This document shows positions 1-9,112 of a stretch of DNA of 34,344 nucleotides, one piece after another. Numbering within the stretch: position 1 is the first letter of the stretch; each line of letters opens with the position of its first letter. A program made the translations under genes and the position numbers. The notes under the pieces are model-generated. The model was not told where the DNA came from. It did no database searches and saw only the letters and a program-made list of their open reading frames with translations. Source of the DNA: an uncultured Proteiniphilum sp. (GTDB taxonomy: Bacteria > Bacteroidota > Bacteroidia > Bacteroidales > Dysgonomonadaceae). The stretch is taken from contig NZ_CALNAT010000147.1 in the NCBI RefSeq assembly GCF_937873925.1, positions 1 through 34,344 of the forward strand, written 5' to 3'.

Positions 1-1
1 A

Positions 2-1243
2 CATCAGGCGGAGAATTTCGATTATATGGCGCAGGTTTCGAGCCTCTGGGATACTTTCAGGGCGCAAAATCCTCTCATGTCGCTGATGAATCCCACCATG
101 GGAAATTACCATGTAAAAACATTCCTTGCGCACTACAATCATTACGGAATGTTGCCCATCATGCCGTTATGCGGGAATGAAACCCTGGTAATGCTGGGTT
201 ATCATGCCATGCCTGTGATTGCAGATGCCTACAGGAAAGGGTTAAGGGACTACGACGCCGAAGCCATTTTCGAAGCTATGAAAGTTACCGCCGAACGCGA
301 TACGTTCGGATATTGGTTAAAAGTGCCTTTGGGCACCTATAACTATAGAAGATACGGATATATCCCTTACGAAACGGAGACCCGATCTGTCTCCACTACC
401 CTCGAATATGCCTATGATGACTGGTGTATTGCCCAAATGGCCAAAATGCTCGGGAAAAAAGCGGATTACGAACATTATATGAAGCGTTCAAAAGCCTATA
501 AATACTTATTTGATCCGCAAACAGGCTTTATGCGGGCAAAGAGTATCGACGGCAAATGGTTGGAACCGTTCGAACCGCTATTGCCCGAACATCAGAAGGG
601 CAGTTATGTCGAAGGAAATGCATGGCAATGGACCTTCTTCGTCCCGCATGATCCGGAAGGATTGATCGAGTTGTACGGGGGAACGGAAAATTTCATCGAT
701 AAGTTGGATAAGTTATTTACCACCGCAGACCCCGTTCCGGTACGCGCGGCTTCCGTACAGGATATGAGTGGATTAATCGGACAATATGCGCACGGTAACG
801 AACCAAGCCACCACATTCCCTATTTCTACAGCTATGCAGGATCACCGTGGAAAACACAGGAAAAAGTCAACGAAATTTTAACTATCATGTACCAAAATGC
901 ACCTGATGGGCTCCCGGGAAACGACGATACGGGACAACTTACAGGGTGGTATGTATTCAGCAGCATGGGATTCTATCCTGTACGTCATGGAACGGGTGAA
1001 TATATTATTGGTGCGCCCATGTTTGATAAACTAGAATTCAGGCACTCTTTATCGGGAAAACCCAAAACATTGACTATCGAGGCTAAAAATAAAACCAAAG
1101 AAAATATATACGTGCAATCTATTACGTTAAACGGAAAACCCTATGATAAGTTTTATTTGAATCATCAGGATATTTTCTCCGACGATTGCCGATTGATTTT
1201 CACCATGGGTAATACACCGGTAAAAAAGAGCAATAATAATTAA
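2..1243 (+). CDS. GH92 family alpha-mannosidase, 5'-truncated by the window edge
   Basis: This is the C-terminal 413 residues of an exo-acting alpha-mannosidase of glycoside hydrolase family 92. The family is calcium-dependent, inverting and usually secreted or periplasmic. The frame is open from base 2, so the start lies upstream of the window. Family hallmarks seen are the W-D-T-F-R stretch near the beginning, YVEGNAWQWTFFVPHD (near 604-650), GNEPSHHIPY (near 793-822, carrying the presumed general-acid Glu) and LPGNDDTGQ (near 912-936, carrying the presumed catalytic-base Asp region), then WYVFSSMGFYP and a C-terminal beta-sandwich. Full-length members are about 740 residues, so over half is visible. 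It sits 81 nt upstream of a sugar isomerase and heads a run of carbohydrate genes. Family assignment is firm; the bond specificity (1,2, 1,3 or other) cannot be read. Confidence 0.93.
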   Translation, partial: HQAENFDYMAQVSSLWDTFRAQNPLMSLMNPTMGNYHVKTFLAHYNHYGMLPIMPLCGNETLVMLGYHAMPVIADAYRKGLRDYDAEAIFEAMKVTAERDTFGYWLKVPLGTYNYRRYGYIPYETETRSVSTTLEYAYDDWCIAQMAKMLGKKADYEHYMKRSKAYKYLFDPQTGFMRAKSIDGKWLEPFEPLLPEHQKGSYVEGNAWQWTFFVPHDPEGLIELYGGTENFIDKLDKLFTTADPVPVRAASVQDMSGLIGQYAHGNEPSHHIPYFYSYAGSPWKTQEKVNEILTIMYQNAPDGLPGNDDTGQLTGWYVFSSMGFYPVRHGTGEYIIGAPMFDKLEFRHSLSGKPKTLTIEAKNKTKENIYVQSITLNGKPYDKFYLNHQDIFSDDCRLIFTMGNTPVKKSNNN

Positions 1244-1324
1244 TAGACGCTATATTGAATAAGGAACAAGACTACTATAACCAGACATAGAAAATAATAT
1301 ATAAATCACTAATTATTCATCACT

Positions 1325-2299
1325 ATGAAATACAAATATTCTGTAATTTTAGGAAACCTTGGAAATACTTGCGACCGTTTCTGTAAGAGTTACAAAGACA
1401 ATCCATCAACGGAAGAGATGTTGGCTCTGGCCGTAAAAATCCCCCATGTGGAAGGTATTGAACTAGTTGGGACCTGGGATATCCGTCCCGACAATGTAAA
1501 AGATATGAAAAAACGTATGGAAGACTACGGAAAAACATGCGTATCCATCATCCCAGATACATTCACTGTCAAAGAATACGCCAAAGGCAGCCTCACTAGT
1601 ACGGATTCGAAAATACGGCAACACGCAGTTGATTATCTCCGCAAAATGAGTGAGATAGCTCTTGAGATGAATTGTGATATTGTTGATTTGTGGATGGGGC
1701 AAGATGGATATGACTACCTGCTCACGGCCGATTATAATCAGGAACGAGAATGGTTTCGCGAAGGCACAATGGTTTTGGCCAAAGAGTTTCCCACACTGAA
1801 ATTTGCACTGGAATACAAGCCTAAAGAACCTCGCAATTTTTCCTATCATGCCCGCATGGCTGATACTATTCTGGCAGCCAAAGAAACAGGATGTTCTAAT
1901 GTGGGCGTTTGTATCGATACAGGGCATAGCTTCGTAGCCGGCGAAAATGTGGCCGAAGCGGTTGTGTTGGCTAAACGTGCCGGCGATATGCTGTTCCATA
2001 TGCATTTCAACGATAACCATGGATATTGGGATGATGATATGATCGTAGGAAGTGTACACAGTACAGTATACATTGATTTAATGTTTCAATTGAAGAAAAC
2101 CGGATATAATGGTTGGCTTTCCATGGATCAATACCCGTACCGCGAGAATGCCACCGATGCCATCGCTGAAAGTATACTTTGGGTACGAAAATTTGAACAG
2201 ATTGTCGATGAGCATTATTCCGAAATAAACGCCTTGATAAAATTAAACGACGCCGTTGAAACATCCCGCTTTATGCGCAAAGTATTGTTTTCAAAATAA
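1325..2299 (+). CDS. Sugar phosphate isomerase/epimerase-like TIM barrel protein
   Basis: This 324-residue protein has no signal peptide, so it is probably cytoplasmic. It belongs to the xylose-isomerase-like TIM-barrel superfamily (AP endonuclease 2 fold). Metal-ligand-type motifs are present in the expected order: the Glu in LEYKPKEPR, CIDTGHS, FHMHFNDNHG and a late acidic loop near DQYPYREN. The C-terminal end (ETSRFMRKVLFSK) resembles that of rhamnose/xylose-type isomerase homologues, so the gene looks complete. Its place between a mannosidase and a rhamnosidase suggests it converts a monosaccharide released by them. The substrate (for example L-rhamnose, mannose or a keto-sugar) is inference. 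No recognisable promoter was seen in the 81 nt upstream, so it is probably cotranscribed. Confidence 0.85.
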   Translation: MKYKYSVILGNLGNTCDRFCKSYKDNPSTEEMLALAVKIPHVEGIELVGTWDIRPDNVKDMKKRMEDYGKTCVSIIPDTFTVKEYAKGSLTSTDSKIRQHAVDYLRKMSEIALEMNCDIVDLWMGQDGYDYLLTADYNQEREWFREGTMVLAKEFPTLKFALEYKPKEPRNFSYHARMADTILAAKETGCSNVGVCIDTGHSFVAGENVAEAVVLAKRAGDMLFHMHFNDNHGYWDDDMIVGSVHSTVYIDLMFQLKKTGYNGWLSMDQYPYRENATDAIAESILWVRKFEQIVDEHYSEINALIKLNDAVETSRFMRKVLFSK

Positions 2300-2300
2300 A

Positions 2301-2585
2301 AAACATTATGAATCGTGTCTGAATATCTATTGGACTCCAAGCATTAACGAAGGTCATGATTTCCATCACGGATCCATAGACTACAAAACCCAAAAACGAA
2401 CCGGGGATGATTCTTTTTTGGTCATCATTAATCGTGATTTTAAAAACAATATGAAAGTCAAACTTGAAGGACATCTTTCCCTAAACAGAGTATTAAAAGA
2501 CGGGACATCTGTACCAGCTCAAGCATACATCAACACCTTAGAAGTTGATCCCGGAGATGTATTGATCTTCTATTGGAAAAACTGA
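2301..2585 (+). pseudogene. Orphan C-terminal fragment of a larger (glycosidase-like?) protein
   Basis: Directly after the isomerase stop codon there is an open stretch of about 94 codons that reads like real protein but has no credible start of its own. Its frame overlaps the end of the isomerase in another frame, and the first nearby ATG (2308) is in a different frame and stops at once. The end of the product (LEVDPGDVLIFYWKN) resembles the C-terminal beta-sandwich seen at the end of many Bacteroidetes glycosidases, and an inner part reads SFLVIINRDF. The simplest reading is that the 5' part of a glycan-locus gene was deleted, leaving its 3' end fused behind the isomerase. It could instead be translated by re-initiation or from a non-standard codon. 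The parent family was not identified. Confidence 0.5.
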
Positions 2586-2633
2586 AAATTGCATGAAAAA
2601 ATCAGCTATAAATTAACATCATTCAAATCAATC

Positions 2634-5405
2634 ATGAATAAGTTTCTATTTTTTTTCTTTATTATTTTGGTAATGATACCCGTAGTATCATGTTCACCAA
2701 TAGCATCCATCGCTGTTTATCATCAAACCTGTGAGTACGAAAAAAATCCGTTGGGAATCGATATAGTTTACCCTCGTTTCAGTTGGACGTTAACCTCCAG
2801 GAAAAGGAATCAGATACAAACGGCTTATGAAATTATCGTGAGTGATAATTTGAAAGATATAAAAGCAAATAAAGGGAATATATGGACTTCCGGTATAGTA
2901 AATTCCAGGCAGAATCTTCATATTCCTTTTGCAGGCAAGACTCTCCAATCTTTTACCCGGTATTACTGGAAAGTAAAAGTTTACGATGCAAAGGGGCAAG
3001 CTTCGGCATGGAGTGAGACGGCTTGGTTTGAAATGGCGATGATGTGTGAAAACGACTGGAAAGCCAAATGGATAAGCGACGGCAGTAATACACCCGAAAA
3101 CGATGCTGATTTTTATAAGGACGATCCGGCACCCTTATTCAGGCAAACATTCAATATTCCGAAAAAAATCGCCCACGCCCGCCTTTACATTACGGGAGTG
3201 GGTTATTACGAACCTTACCTGAACGGACAAAAGATTGGAGAACAAATGCTTGATCCCGGATGGACTACCTACAGTGAACAGGTATTGTATGCGGCTTATG
3301 AGGTAACTGATAGGTTGCACAAAGGCGATAACGTAATTGGGATCATGACCGGAAATGGTTGGTATAATCTTTTGCCGTTCAACATGTGGTGCAGTCCCCT
3401 TCGTAATCTCAGAAAATATCTGGATTGCGGGCGTCCTGCCGTAAAGGCTCAGTTGCGAATCACTTATCAGGACGGAGACATTGAAGAAATTTATACCGAT
3501 CAAAGCTGGCAGACGACTTCCGGTCCTATCATCCGGAATAATATATATTTGGGAGAAGTGTATGATGCCCGGCAGGAACAATCCGGTTGGTCATTAGCGG
3601 GTATAGAATTGAAAAAATCCAAAAAAGCAATCGAAACCGAAGGGCCCAAGGGGAAATTAACAGCACAAATGCAGCCTCAAATAAAGCCGATAGAGATTAT
3701 AAAACCTGTTGGCATCAATGAAATACAACCGGGCGTATACCTGTTCGATATGGGGGTAAATTTCGCAGGTGTGATACGTATAAAAGTGAATGGACCAGAG
3801 GGGACGAAGATCACTCTTCGTTACGGAGAGGATATTTATCCTGACGGGACATTAAACGGGATGACTGCCGTTGCCGGACAAATAAAAGGATGTGATGCCG
3901 GAGAAGGAGCACCTCACATCGCTTGGCAGGAGGATCAATACATATTAAAAGGCGATGTAAATGGGGAAACCTGGAATCCCCGTTTCACGTTCCATGGATT
4001 TCGTTATGTAGAAGTGAAAGGATGGCCGGGAATACCAGTATTGAGTAATATAGAAGGTTTACGGTTGTCTTCCGATGTTAGAAACGCGGGGAATTTCACC
4101 TGTTCAAATGAAATGTTTAATACCCTGCAGGAAAACATTCGACGGACATTCAGAAGTAATATGTTCAGTGTACAATCCGACTGCCCTGCTCGCGAAAAAT
4201 TTGCTTACGGAGGAGATATTCTCTGTACGGCCGAAGCATTCCTGTTTAATTATGACATGAGTCATTTTTACCGTAAAACAGTCGATGACCACAGGTATAC
4301 CCAACGGCCGCAAGGCGGTATCACTGAAACGGCCCCTTATGTAGGCATCGCGGATCATGGACCCGGCGACGGATCGGGACCGCTTGGCTTTCAATTGAGT
4401 TATACATTCATTATTAACAAATTATATGAGTTCTATGGAGACAAACGTATTATAGAAGAAAATTATACAGTATTAAAAAAACAGGCGGATTTTCTGATTA
4501 GCCATGCCGACCATCATCTTTATAACAGCGGACTCAGCGATCACGAATCGTTGGATGAAAAACCCTTCGGATTAACCGAATCACTTTTCTATTATAAACA
4601 TATCGAACTGATGGCCGAATATGCAAAACTGATGCAACAGAAAGAAGATGCTGCCTATTATCTGGATATAATACAACAAATTAAATCCCGGGTCCTGGAC
4701 ACATATTACAATACTGAAACAGGCATTTTTGCCAATGGCACACAAACAGCGCAAATTTTCGGGATAGGGTACAATCTATTGCCCAACGCTGATAAAACGA
4801 AAGCCTTTTCCGCATTGGAAAAAGCATTTGATATCCGTAATAATCACCTCTCCACAGGGATATTCGGCACCAAAATGATGTTCGATGTGTTACGTAAGCA
4901 CGATATGAATGAACAAATGTACCGGATTGCCAATCAACGGGATTTCCCCGGATGGGGATATATGATAGAAAAGGGAGCCACTTCCCTTTGGGAGACCTGG
5001 GCATACTCCGATAATGTTTATTCTCAGAATCACCCCATGTTCGGATCTATCAGCGAATGGTTTTACAGGTCATTGCTGGGGATTAATCCCGACGGACCCG
5101 GATTTAGAAAGATCATCATCAAACCGCAACCTGCAGGAGATTTGACTTTTGCCAAAGGTTCATACCACTCAGTGCAAGGCCCTATAAATGTGGACTGGAA
5201 GATTAGCGAAGGAAAATTCATCTTACAGGTGGAAATACCCGTAAACACTACTGCACAAATCTATATTCCCTCATCGTGCGGAAAGGTGATGGAATCGGGG
5301 AAAGAAATCAACAACAACGAAATCCCCAATAAGAAGGAAGAGAACGGCTATGTTTCGTTATCCGTAGGATCGGGAAAATACCAATTTAAAACCAACTATA
5401 AATAA
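2634..5405 (+). CDS. GH78 alpha-L-rhamnosidase, lipoprotein
   Basis: This enzyme should release terminal alpha-L-rhamnose by inversion. I place the start at ATG 2634, giving 923 residues, rather than an in-frame TTG at 2589. ATG 2634 immediately precedes a lipoprotein signal peptide (very hydrophobic Phe/Ile run, lipobox VVSC, Cys20). Family features are the N-terminal fibronectin-like part (YPRFSWTL, QTAYEI), the accessory beta-sandwich with YEPYLNGQKIG and GWTTY, and the (alpha/alpha)6 barrel. The catalytic set appears as D516, E521 and D528 in DCPAREKFAYGGD plus E787 in GATSLWETW. This matches the spacing of the D/E/D/E set known from Bacillus RhaB. The usual W-x-GD segment is replaced by Y-G-GD, so it belongs to a divergent clade. 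It lies 48 nt after the orphan fragment. Confidence 0.93.
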   Translation: MNKFLFFFFIILVMIPVVSCSPIASIAVYHQTCEYEKNPLGIDIVYPRFSWTLTSRKRNQIQTAYEIIVSDNLKDIKANKGNIWTSGIVNSRQNLHIPFAGKTLQSFTRYYWKVKVYDAKGQASAWSETAWFEMAMMCENDWKAKWISDGSNTPENDADFYKDDPAPLFRQTFNIPKKIAHARLYITGVGYYEPYLNGQKIGEQMLDPGWTTYSEQVLYAAYEVTDRLHKGDNVIGIMTGNGWYNLLPFNMWCSPLRNLRKYLDCGRPAVKAQLRITYQDGDIEEIYTDQSWQTTSGPIIRNNIYLGEVYDARQEQSGWSLAGIELKKSKKAIETEGPKGKLTAQMQPQIKPIEIIKPVGINEIQPGVYLFDMGVNFAGVIRIKVNGPEGTKITLRYGEDIYPDGTLNGMTAVAGQIKGCDAGEGAPHIAWQEDQYILKGDVNGETWNPRFTFHGFRYVEVKGWPGIPVLSNIEGLRLSSDVRNAGNFTCSNEMFNTLQENIRRTFRSNMFSVQSDCPAREKFAYGGDILCTAEAFLFNYDMSHFYRKTVDDHRYTQRPQGGITETAPYVGIADHGPGDGSGPLGFQLSYTFIINKLYEFYGDKRIIEENYTVLKKQADFLISHADHHLYNSGLSDHESLDEKPFGLTESLFYYKHIELMAEYAKLMQQKEDAAYYLDIIQQIKSRVLDTYYNTETGIFANGTQTAQIFGIGYNLLPNADKTKAFSALEKAFDIRNNHLSTGIFGTKMMFDVLRKHDMNEQMYRIANQRDFPGWGYMIEKGATSLWETWAYSDNVYSQNHPMFGSISEWFYRSLLGINPDGPGFRKIIIKPQPAGDLTFAKGSYHSVQGPINVDWKISEGKFILQVEIPVNTTAQIYIPSSCGKVMESGKEINNNEIPNKKEENGYVSLSVGSGKYQFKTNYK

Positions 5406-5445
5406 AAATTTATATATATTAGCATTCAATTAAAATAAAACCAGC

Positions 5446-7707
5446 ATGAAGAATCTTATATGTTTAGTATGTATATGGATTAATATTGTTTTTTTCGTAT
5501 GTGCTGACAATCCGGTCAAAAATAAGGAATGCGATATTATTATTGAAAATGAACAATTTAGATTAGTTGTTGGAAGTAATGCAATCGCCAAAAGTCTGAC
5601 GTTAAAATCGACCGGGGAAGAGTGCTTGATAGATGGGGAAAATATTCCGATCTTCTCTGTTACTCAGGAACGCCCATATCATAACGAGATAAAATTGGCG
5701 CATCCGAATAAAAAAACAACCTTTCAGGCAGATACGGTTTATTGGAATGGAGATAAACTGATCGTTGGCTTTGAGCTCATTCCGTACGAGGCTATCATCA
5801 AGATCAAGGAAGTGCCTGCTTATGTTGGTTTTATACTGCAAGGATTTAAGGTAAATCCCGGCACTTATCCTGATTATCTCAAAATAACCCCTCCGCCTGC
5901 TACCGAGTTATGTTTGTTACAATTACCGGTTCGCAACAAAAAATATTTTGGTGAATGGTTAAATGTAAGTTGGGATGAGAACGTTGCAGTCAATGTATTG
6001 GCAACGGATGAAAACGCTTATATTGATTTTGAGAAGTACAATAACTACAAACTCCTAACTGCTACGGCTTTCAAGGATATAAAATTGGAAGGTACAGGCG
6101 CCGCCCTGATTGTATGCAAACCAGAGAATCTATTGGATAACATTGCACAAATTGAAGAAGATTTTGATTTACCTAAAGGCGTACAAAGCCGAAGGAGCGG
6201 GATGATCAATGCTTCGTATTACTGGTCAGCGGAAGTGAATCCGGGAAATGTGGATCAGCATATTCAATATGCCAAAATGGGCGGATTCAGGACTATGAAT
6301 CTCTATTATCCCTGCTTTGAAGGGTATGGCGGATATGACCTGATTGGAAATTATGAGATTGATAAGAGACTGTATCCGAACGGAAAAGAAGACCTGAAAA
6401 AAATGCTGGACAAAATTAAAGCCTCCGGTATTATACCCGGTGTTCACTTCCTTCATTCCCATATCGGACGAAACAGCAAATATGTCACCCCGATTCCCGA
6501 CTACCGGTTAAATCTTACAAAAACGTTTACTTTATCAGAAGATTTAGAACCCGGTGATACGGAAGTATTCGTTGAACAAAATCCAGAGGGATCGGTCATG
6601 GCGGAAGGATGCCGGGTCCTGAAAGTCGGAACCGAATTCATTTCCTACGAAAATTATACGACTACCAGGCCCTATAAATTTACTGGTTGCACAAGAGGGA
6701 TAAACCATACGACTGTCAACAGCTTGCCGAAAGGTTCCATCATCGGAATACTGGACGTTAGCGAATTTGGCGCTACAAGCGTGTATATCGATCAACGAAC
6801 CGGTTTGCAAGATGAAATTGCCGAAAAGATCGCCGATATTTATGATGCAGGATTTCAATTCATCTATTTTGACGGCTCTGAAGGGGTAAACCCGCCCTTT
6901 GCCCTGAATGTAGCCTTAGCACAATACCGTGTTTTCAAACGATTAAAACCTGAACCCTTGTTTGCCGAAGGAGCCGCAAAATCACATTTCAGTTGGCACA
7001 TGCTGAGTGGAGGGAATGCTTTTGATGTTTTTACACCGGAAATACTGAAGGCGGAGATCCGGAAATGGCCGGCTGAAGAAGCACCTCGGATGAAACAGGA
7101 TTTTACGCGCATTAACTTCGGTTGGCTGGGCTATTTCCTTCCCGATAAACACACTGTCGGCACACAACCTGATATGCTGGAATATGCGACGAGCGTAGCT
7201 GCAGGTTGGGATTGCCCGGTTTCAATCCATGCCTATCTCCATACATTCGATGCTCATCCCAGAACACAGGATAATTTGGAAGTACTCAGGAGATGGGAAG
7301 AGGTACGGGCCAAAAACTGGCTTACAGATGAACAAAAGAAAATGCTACAAAATGTAGGTCAGGAACATCATTTACTGTTAAACGAGCAAAACCGGTTTGA
7401 ACTGGTCCCGTACGACCCGATCATAGATGTGGCCGGTAAAAGCAGAGAGATCAGGGCTTTCATTTTCGAGAGAAAAGGTGATCATTATGTGGTTTATTGG
7501 CATATATCAGGAGATAAAAAACTTGAACTGTCATTAAATCCATCCGACATTACCTTATATGAAAAATTAGGCCAAGAAAAAATGATCTCTTCAGGAACAA
7601 ACCATAAAATTATAATTCCGGCAAGTAATCGTCACTATATCAAGGCCGATAAACTGACAAAACACCAACTGTCGGACGCATTTAAAAATGCACAAATCGT
7701 AGAATAG
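5446..7707 (+). CDS. Unclassified secreted TIM-barrel protein, candidate glycoside hydrolase
   Basis: I cannot assign this 753-residue protein to a named family. An N-terminal signal peptide (to about residue 20) is followed by a beta-sandwich-like region (about 25-250). Then comes a stretch that reads like a TIM barrel: YYWSAEVNPGN, RTMNLYYPCFEGYGGYD, GIIPGVHFLHSHIGRN, FIYFDGSEGVNPP and FAEGAAKSHFSWHM. D476 and E479 in YFDGSEG and E508 in FAEG are possible catalytic acids by analogy with clan-D-like barrels. A small all-beta insert at about residues 360-435 splits the barrel. The C-terminus is another beta domain. It is cotranscribable with the esterase (stop to ATG, 2 nt). Context within mannosidase and rhamnosidase genes supports a glycan-active role, but the activity is inference. 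Confidence 0.6.
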   Translation: MKNLICLVCIWINIVFFVCADNPVKNKECDIIIENEQFRLVVGSNAIAKSLTLKSTGEECLIDGENIPIFSVTQERPYHNEIKLAHPNKKTTFQADTVYWNGDKLIVGFELIPYEAIIKIKEVPAYVGFILQGFKVNPGTYPDYLKITPPPATELCLLQLPVRNKKYFGEWLNVSWDENVAVNVLATDENAYIDFEKYNNYKLLTATAFKDIKLEGTGAALIVCKPENLLDNIAQIEEDFDLPKGVQSRRSGMINASYYWSAEVNPGNVDQHIQYAKMGGFRTMNLYYPCFEGYGGYDLIGNYEIDKRLYPNGKEDLKKMLDKIKASGIIPGVHFLHSHIGRNSKYVTPIPDYRLNLTKTFTLSEDLEPGDTEVFVEQNPEGSVMAEGCRVLKVGTEFISYENYTTTRPYKFTGCTRGINHTTVNSLPKGSIIGILDVSEFGATSVYIDQRTGLQDEIAEKIADIYDAGFQFIYFDGSEGVNPPFALNVALAQYRVFKRLKPEPLFAEGAAKSHFSWHMLSGGNAFDVFTPEILKAEIRKWPAEEAPRMKQDFTRINFGWLGYFLPDKHTVGTQPDMLEYATSVAAGWDCPVSIHAYLHTFDAHPRTQDNLEVLRRWEEVRAKNWLTDEQKKMLQNVGQEHHLLLNEQNRFELVPYDPIIDVAGKSREIRAFIFERKGDHYVVYWHISGDKKLELSLNPSDITLYEKLGQEKMISSGTNHKIIIPASNRHYIKADKLTKHQLSDAFKNAQIVE

Positions 7708-7709
7708 AT

Positions 7710-8915
7710 ATGCTAATTAACAAACTATTATTTCTCCTCATTATTGCGGGGATATGCACATTTAGTGCCCATGCGGATACCACTCCAACCACCCTTTTAT
7801 ATCACAAAGTATTGAATGAAAAAGAAGCTTTTCCCGAACTCGTCGCAGATGTCGGACTCATAGCCGATTATACATCCGACGGATTGAAAATCACCGGAAA
7901 AGAAGGAACCATTCGGCTGAATAAATACTATTCATTGGGAGAACGGATGATCCGGTATTATGTGAAATTCAGCAATGATGCAGTAGCTCTTTTCAAAAGT
8001 AATGCCGACGACTTTAAGCTATCTGTTGATATAGTACAAAAGAAAGTCTTCGTAGCAACAAACCCTGAAACGTGGAAAATAATGGATTTTTTGAATTCCG
8101 ATCATGAATACCTGATAGAAATCTACCGTGCATATCAAAAAAATATTGTCCGGATTGTGGATGTTTATACCGGAGCATTCGACGTATTGGAGTTAACAAC
8201 GGATGGAACCGGTGGACATGGTGCCGGTATTGAAAACAGCGGATTTTACGCCGGTAATCAACATGATTATTATTGTTTCGGTCTGCAAAGTGGAACCTCA
8301 TTACTGGTTAAACAAATCAGTGTGTTAGCCGGTGCGCGTGATCTGTTCTTACTGATTTACGGCGATTCGATTACTGAACCGGAAGGATATTTTCCAACCA
8401 GAGACTATCCCTGGGCATGGACCCAACTGATCATGAAAAACGTACCCGGAAAAGCCATCAGCAGCGGACGAGGCGGATGTACAATTATCCACGTGTTGGA
8501 ACGAATTAAAAACGAATTGCCGTATGTCAAAGCTAAATATGTAATGGTCACTATCGGTACGAACGGTGGGAATACAGAAGAAAATCTGAGTGAACTGGTC
8601 GAATATATCCTGTCGCAAGGATCTATCCCTATTCTTAACAATATCCCCTGTAATGAAAGTAGCACACAGATAGGGGTCAATCGGACAATAGAAAAAATAC
8701 GCCAAAAGTACAACATCAAAGGCTGTAAATTTGATATCGCCACGTCTATGAATCACGATGGCAGAGAAGTCGATAAATCAACGATGTATTTCGAAGATTA
8801 CCCAGGAAGCTGGGGGCAAATCTACCACCATCCAAATGTAAAAGGATCGCTGATAATGTATACGCGTACATTGATTGATATTCCGGAAATATACGATGCA
8901 ATTCGCCCCAATTGA
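7710..8915 (+). CDS. Secreted two-domain SGNH/GDSL hydrolase (probable carbohydrate esterase)
   Basis: This 401-residue protein has a signal peptide (cleavage near SAHA-D), an N-terminal jelly-roll-like domain (about 25-205) and a C-terminal SGNH hydrolase domain. SGNH block I is IYGDSIT with the nucleophile Ser220. Block II is seen as the Gly in SSGRGG, block III as IGTNGGN, and block V as HHPNVKG with His374. The Asp normally three residues before the His is Ile371 here, so the enzyme may use a Ser-His dyad. The architecture and the missing Asp recall CE2-type acetyl esterases (inference). It follows the unclassified TIM-barrel gene by 2 nt and closes the glycan locus. The likely job is removing acetyl or similar esters so that the glycosidases can act. 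Confidence 0.8.
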   Translation: MLINKLLFLLIIAGICTFSAHADTTPTTLLYHKVLNEKEAFPELVADVGLIADYTSDGLKITGKEGTIRLNKYYSLGERMIRYYVKFSNDAVALFKSNADDFKLSVDIVQKKVFVATNPETWKIMDFLNSDHEYLIEIYRAYQKNIVRIVDVYTGAFDVLELTTDGTGGHGAGIENSGFYAGNQHDYYCFGLQSGTSLLVKQISVLAGARDLFLLIYGDSITEPEGYFPTRDYPWAWTQLIMKNVPGKAISSGRGGCTIIHVLERIKNELPYVKAKYVMVTIGTNGGNTEENLSELVEYILSQGSIPILNNIPCNESSTQIGVNRTIEKIRQKYNIKGCKFDIATSMNHDGREVDKSTMYFEDYPGSWGQIYHHPNVKGSLIMYTRTLIDIPEIYDAIRPN

Positions 8916-8982
8916 TAGGCAAGGGTCATTTATTCACATTTTTTTCATTTTGAACTATTCGTTCTGTATTTAAAGAATATAC

Positions 8983-9112
8983 GATTCGCCTCGGATAAGC
9001 TCACACAAGTTTGTCTTATCCCTCGGCTTTCATTTATTTGAATAATATAAGATGCGCATGGGAAAAACTCAAGCAAGCTTGGCTTTTCTCTCGGCTTTCA
9101 TTATATTTGCAG
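8983..9112 (+). repeat. Two tandem diverged copies of a ~60 nt hairpin/promoter repeat
   Basis: Copy 1 spans 8983-9040 and copy 2 spans 9051-9112. They share the frame GAT.CGC...GGA.AA.CTCA..CAAG.TTG.CTT.TC.CTCGGCTTTCATT, then a TATTTG-like end. Each can fold into a hairpin: GGATAAG with CTTATCC in copy 1, GAAAA with TTTTC plus CAAG/CTTG in copy 2. The stem change T to A is matched by A to T on the other side. Both are followed by a promoter -7-like box, which is better in copy 2. The 350 nt gap between the esterase and the lyase gene (8916-9265) holds these repeats and otherwise only AT-rich sequence, with a small CGGAAAAATCCG palindrome near 9130. Confidence 0.75.
9079..9109 (+). promoter_or_regulatory. 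Bacteroides-type promoter for the beta-eliminating lyase gene
   Basis: TTGG at 9079-9082, 19 nt, then TATATTTG at 9102-9109, close to the Bacteroidetes primary sigma consensus TTTG-N19-21-TAnnTTTG. The -33 part lies inside the 3' arm of the repeat hairpin, so a protein or RNA structure acting on the palindrome could affect transcription. It would give a leader of about 150 nt before ATG 9266. Confidence 0.65.

Noticed and set aside
1..8915. SusC/SusD transporter genes within the glycan locus
   Set aside because: None is present in the window; if they exist they must lie upstream of the truncated GH92 gene.
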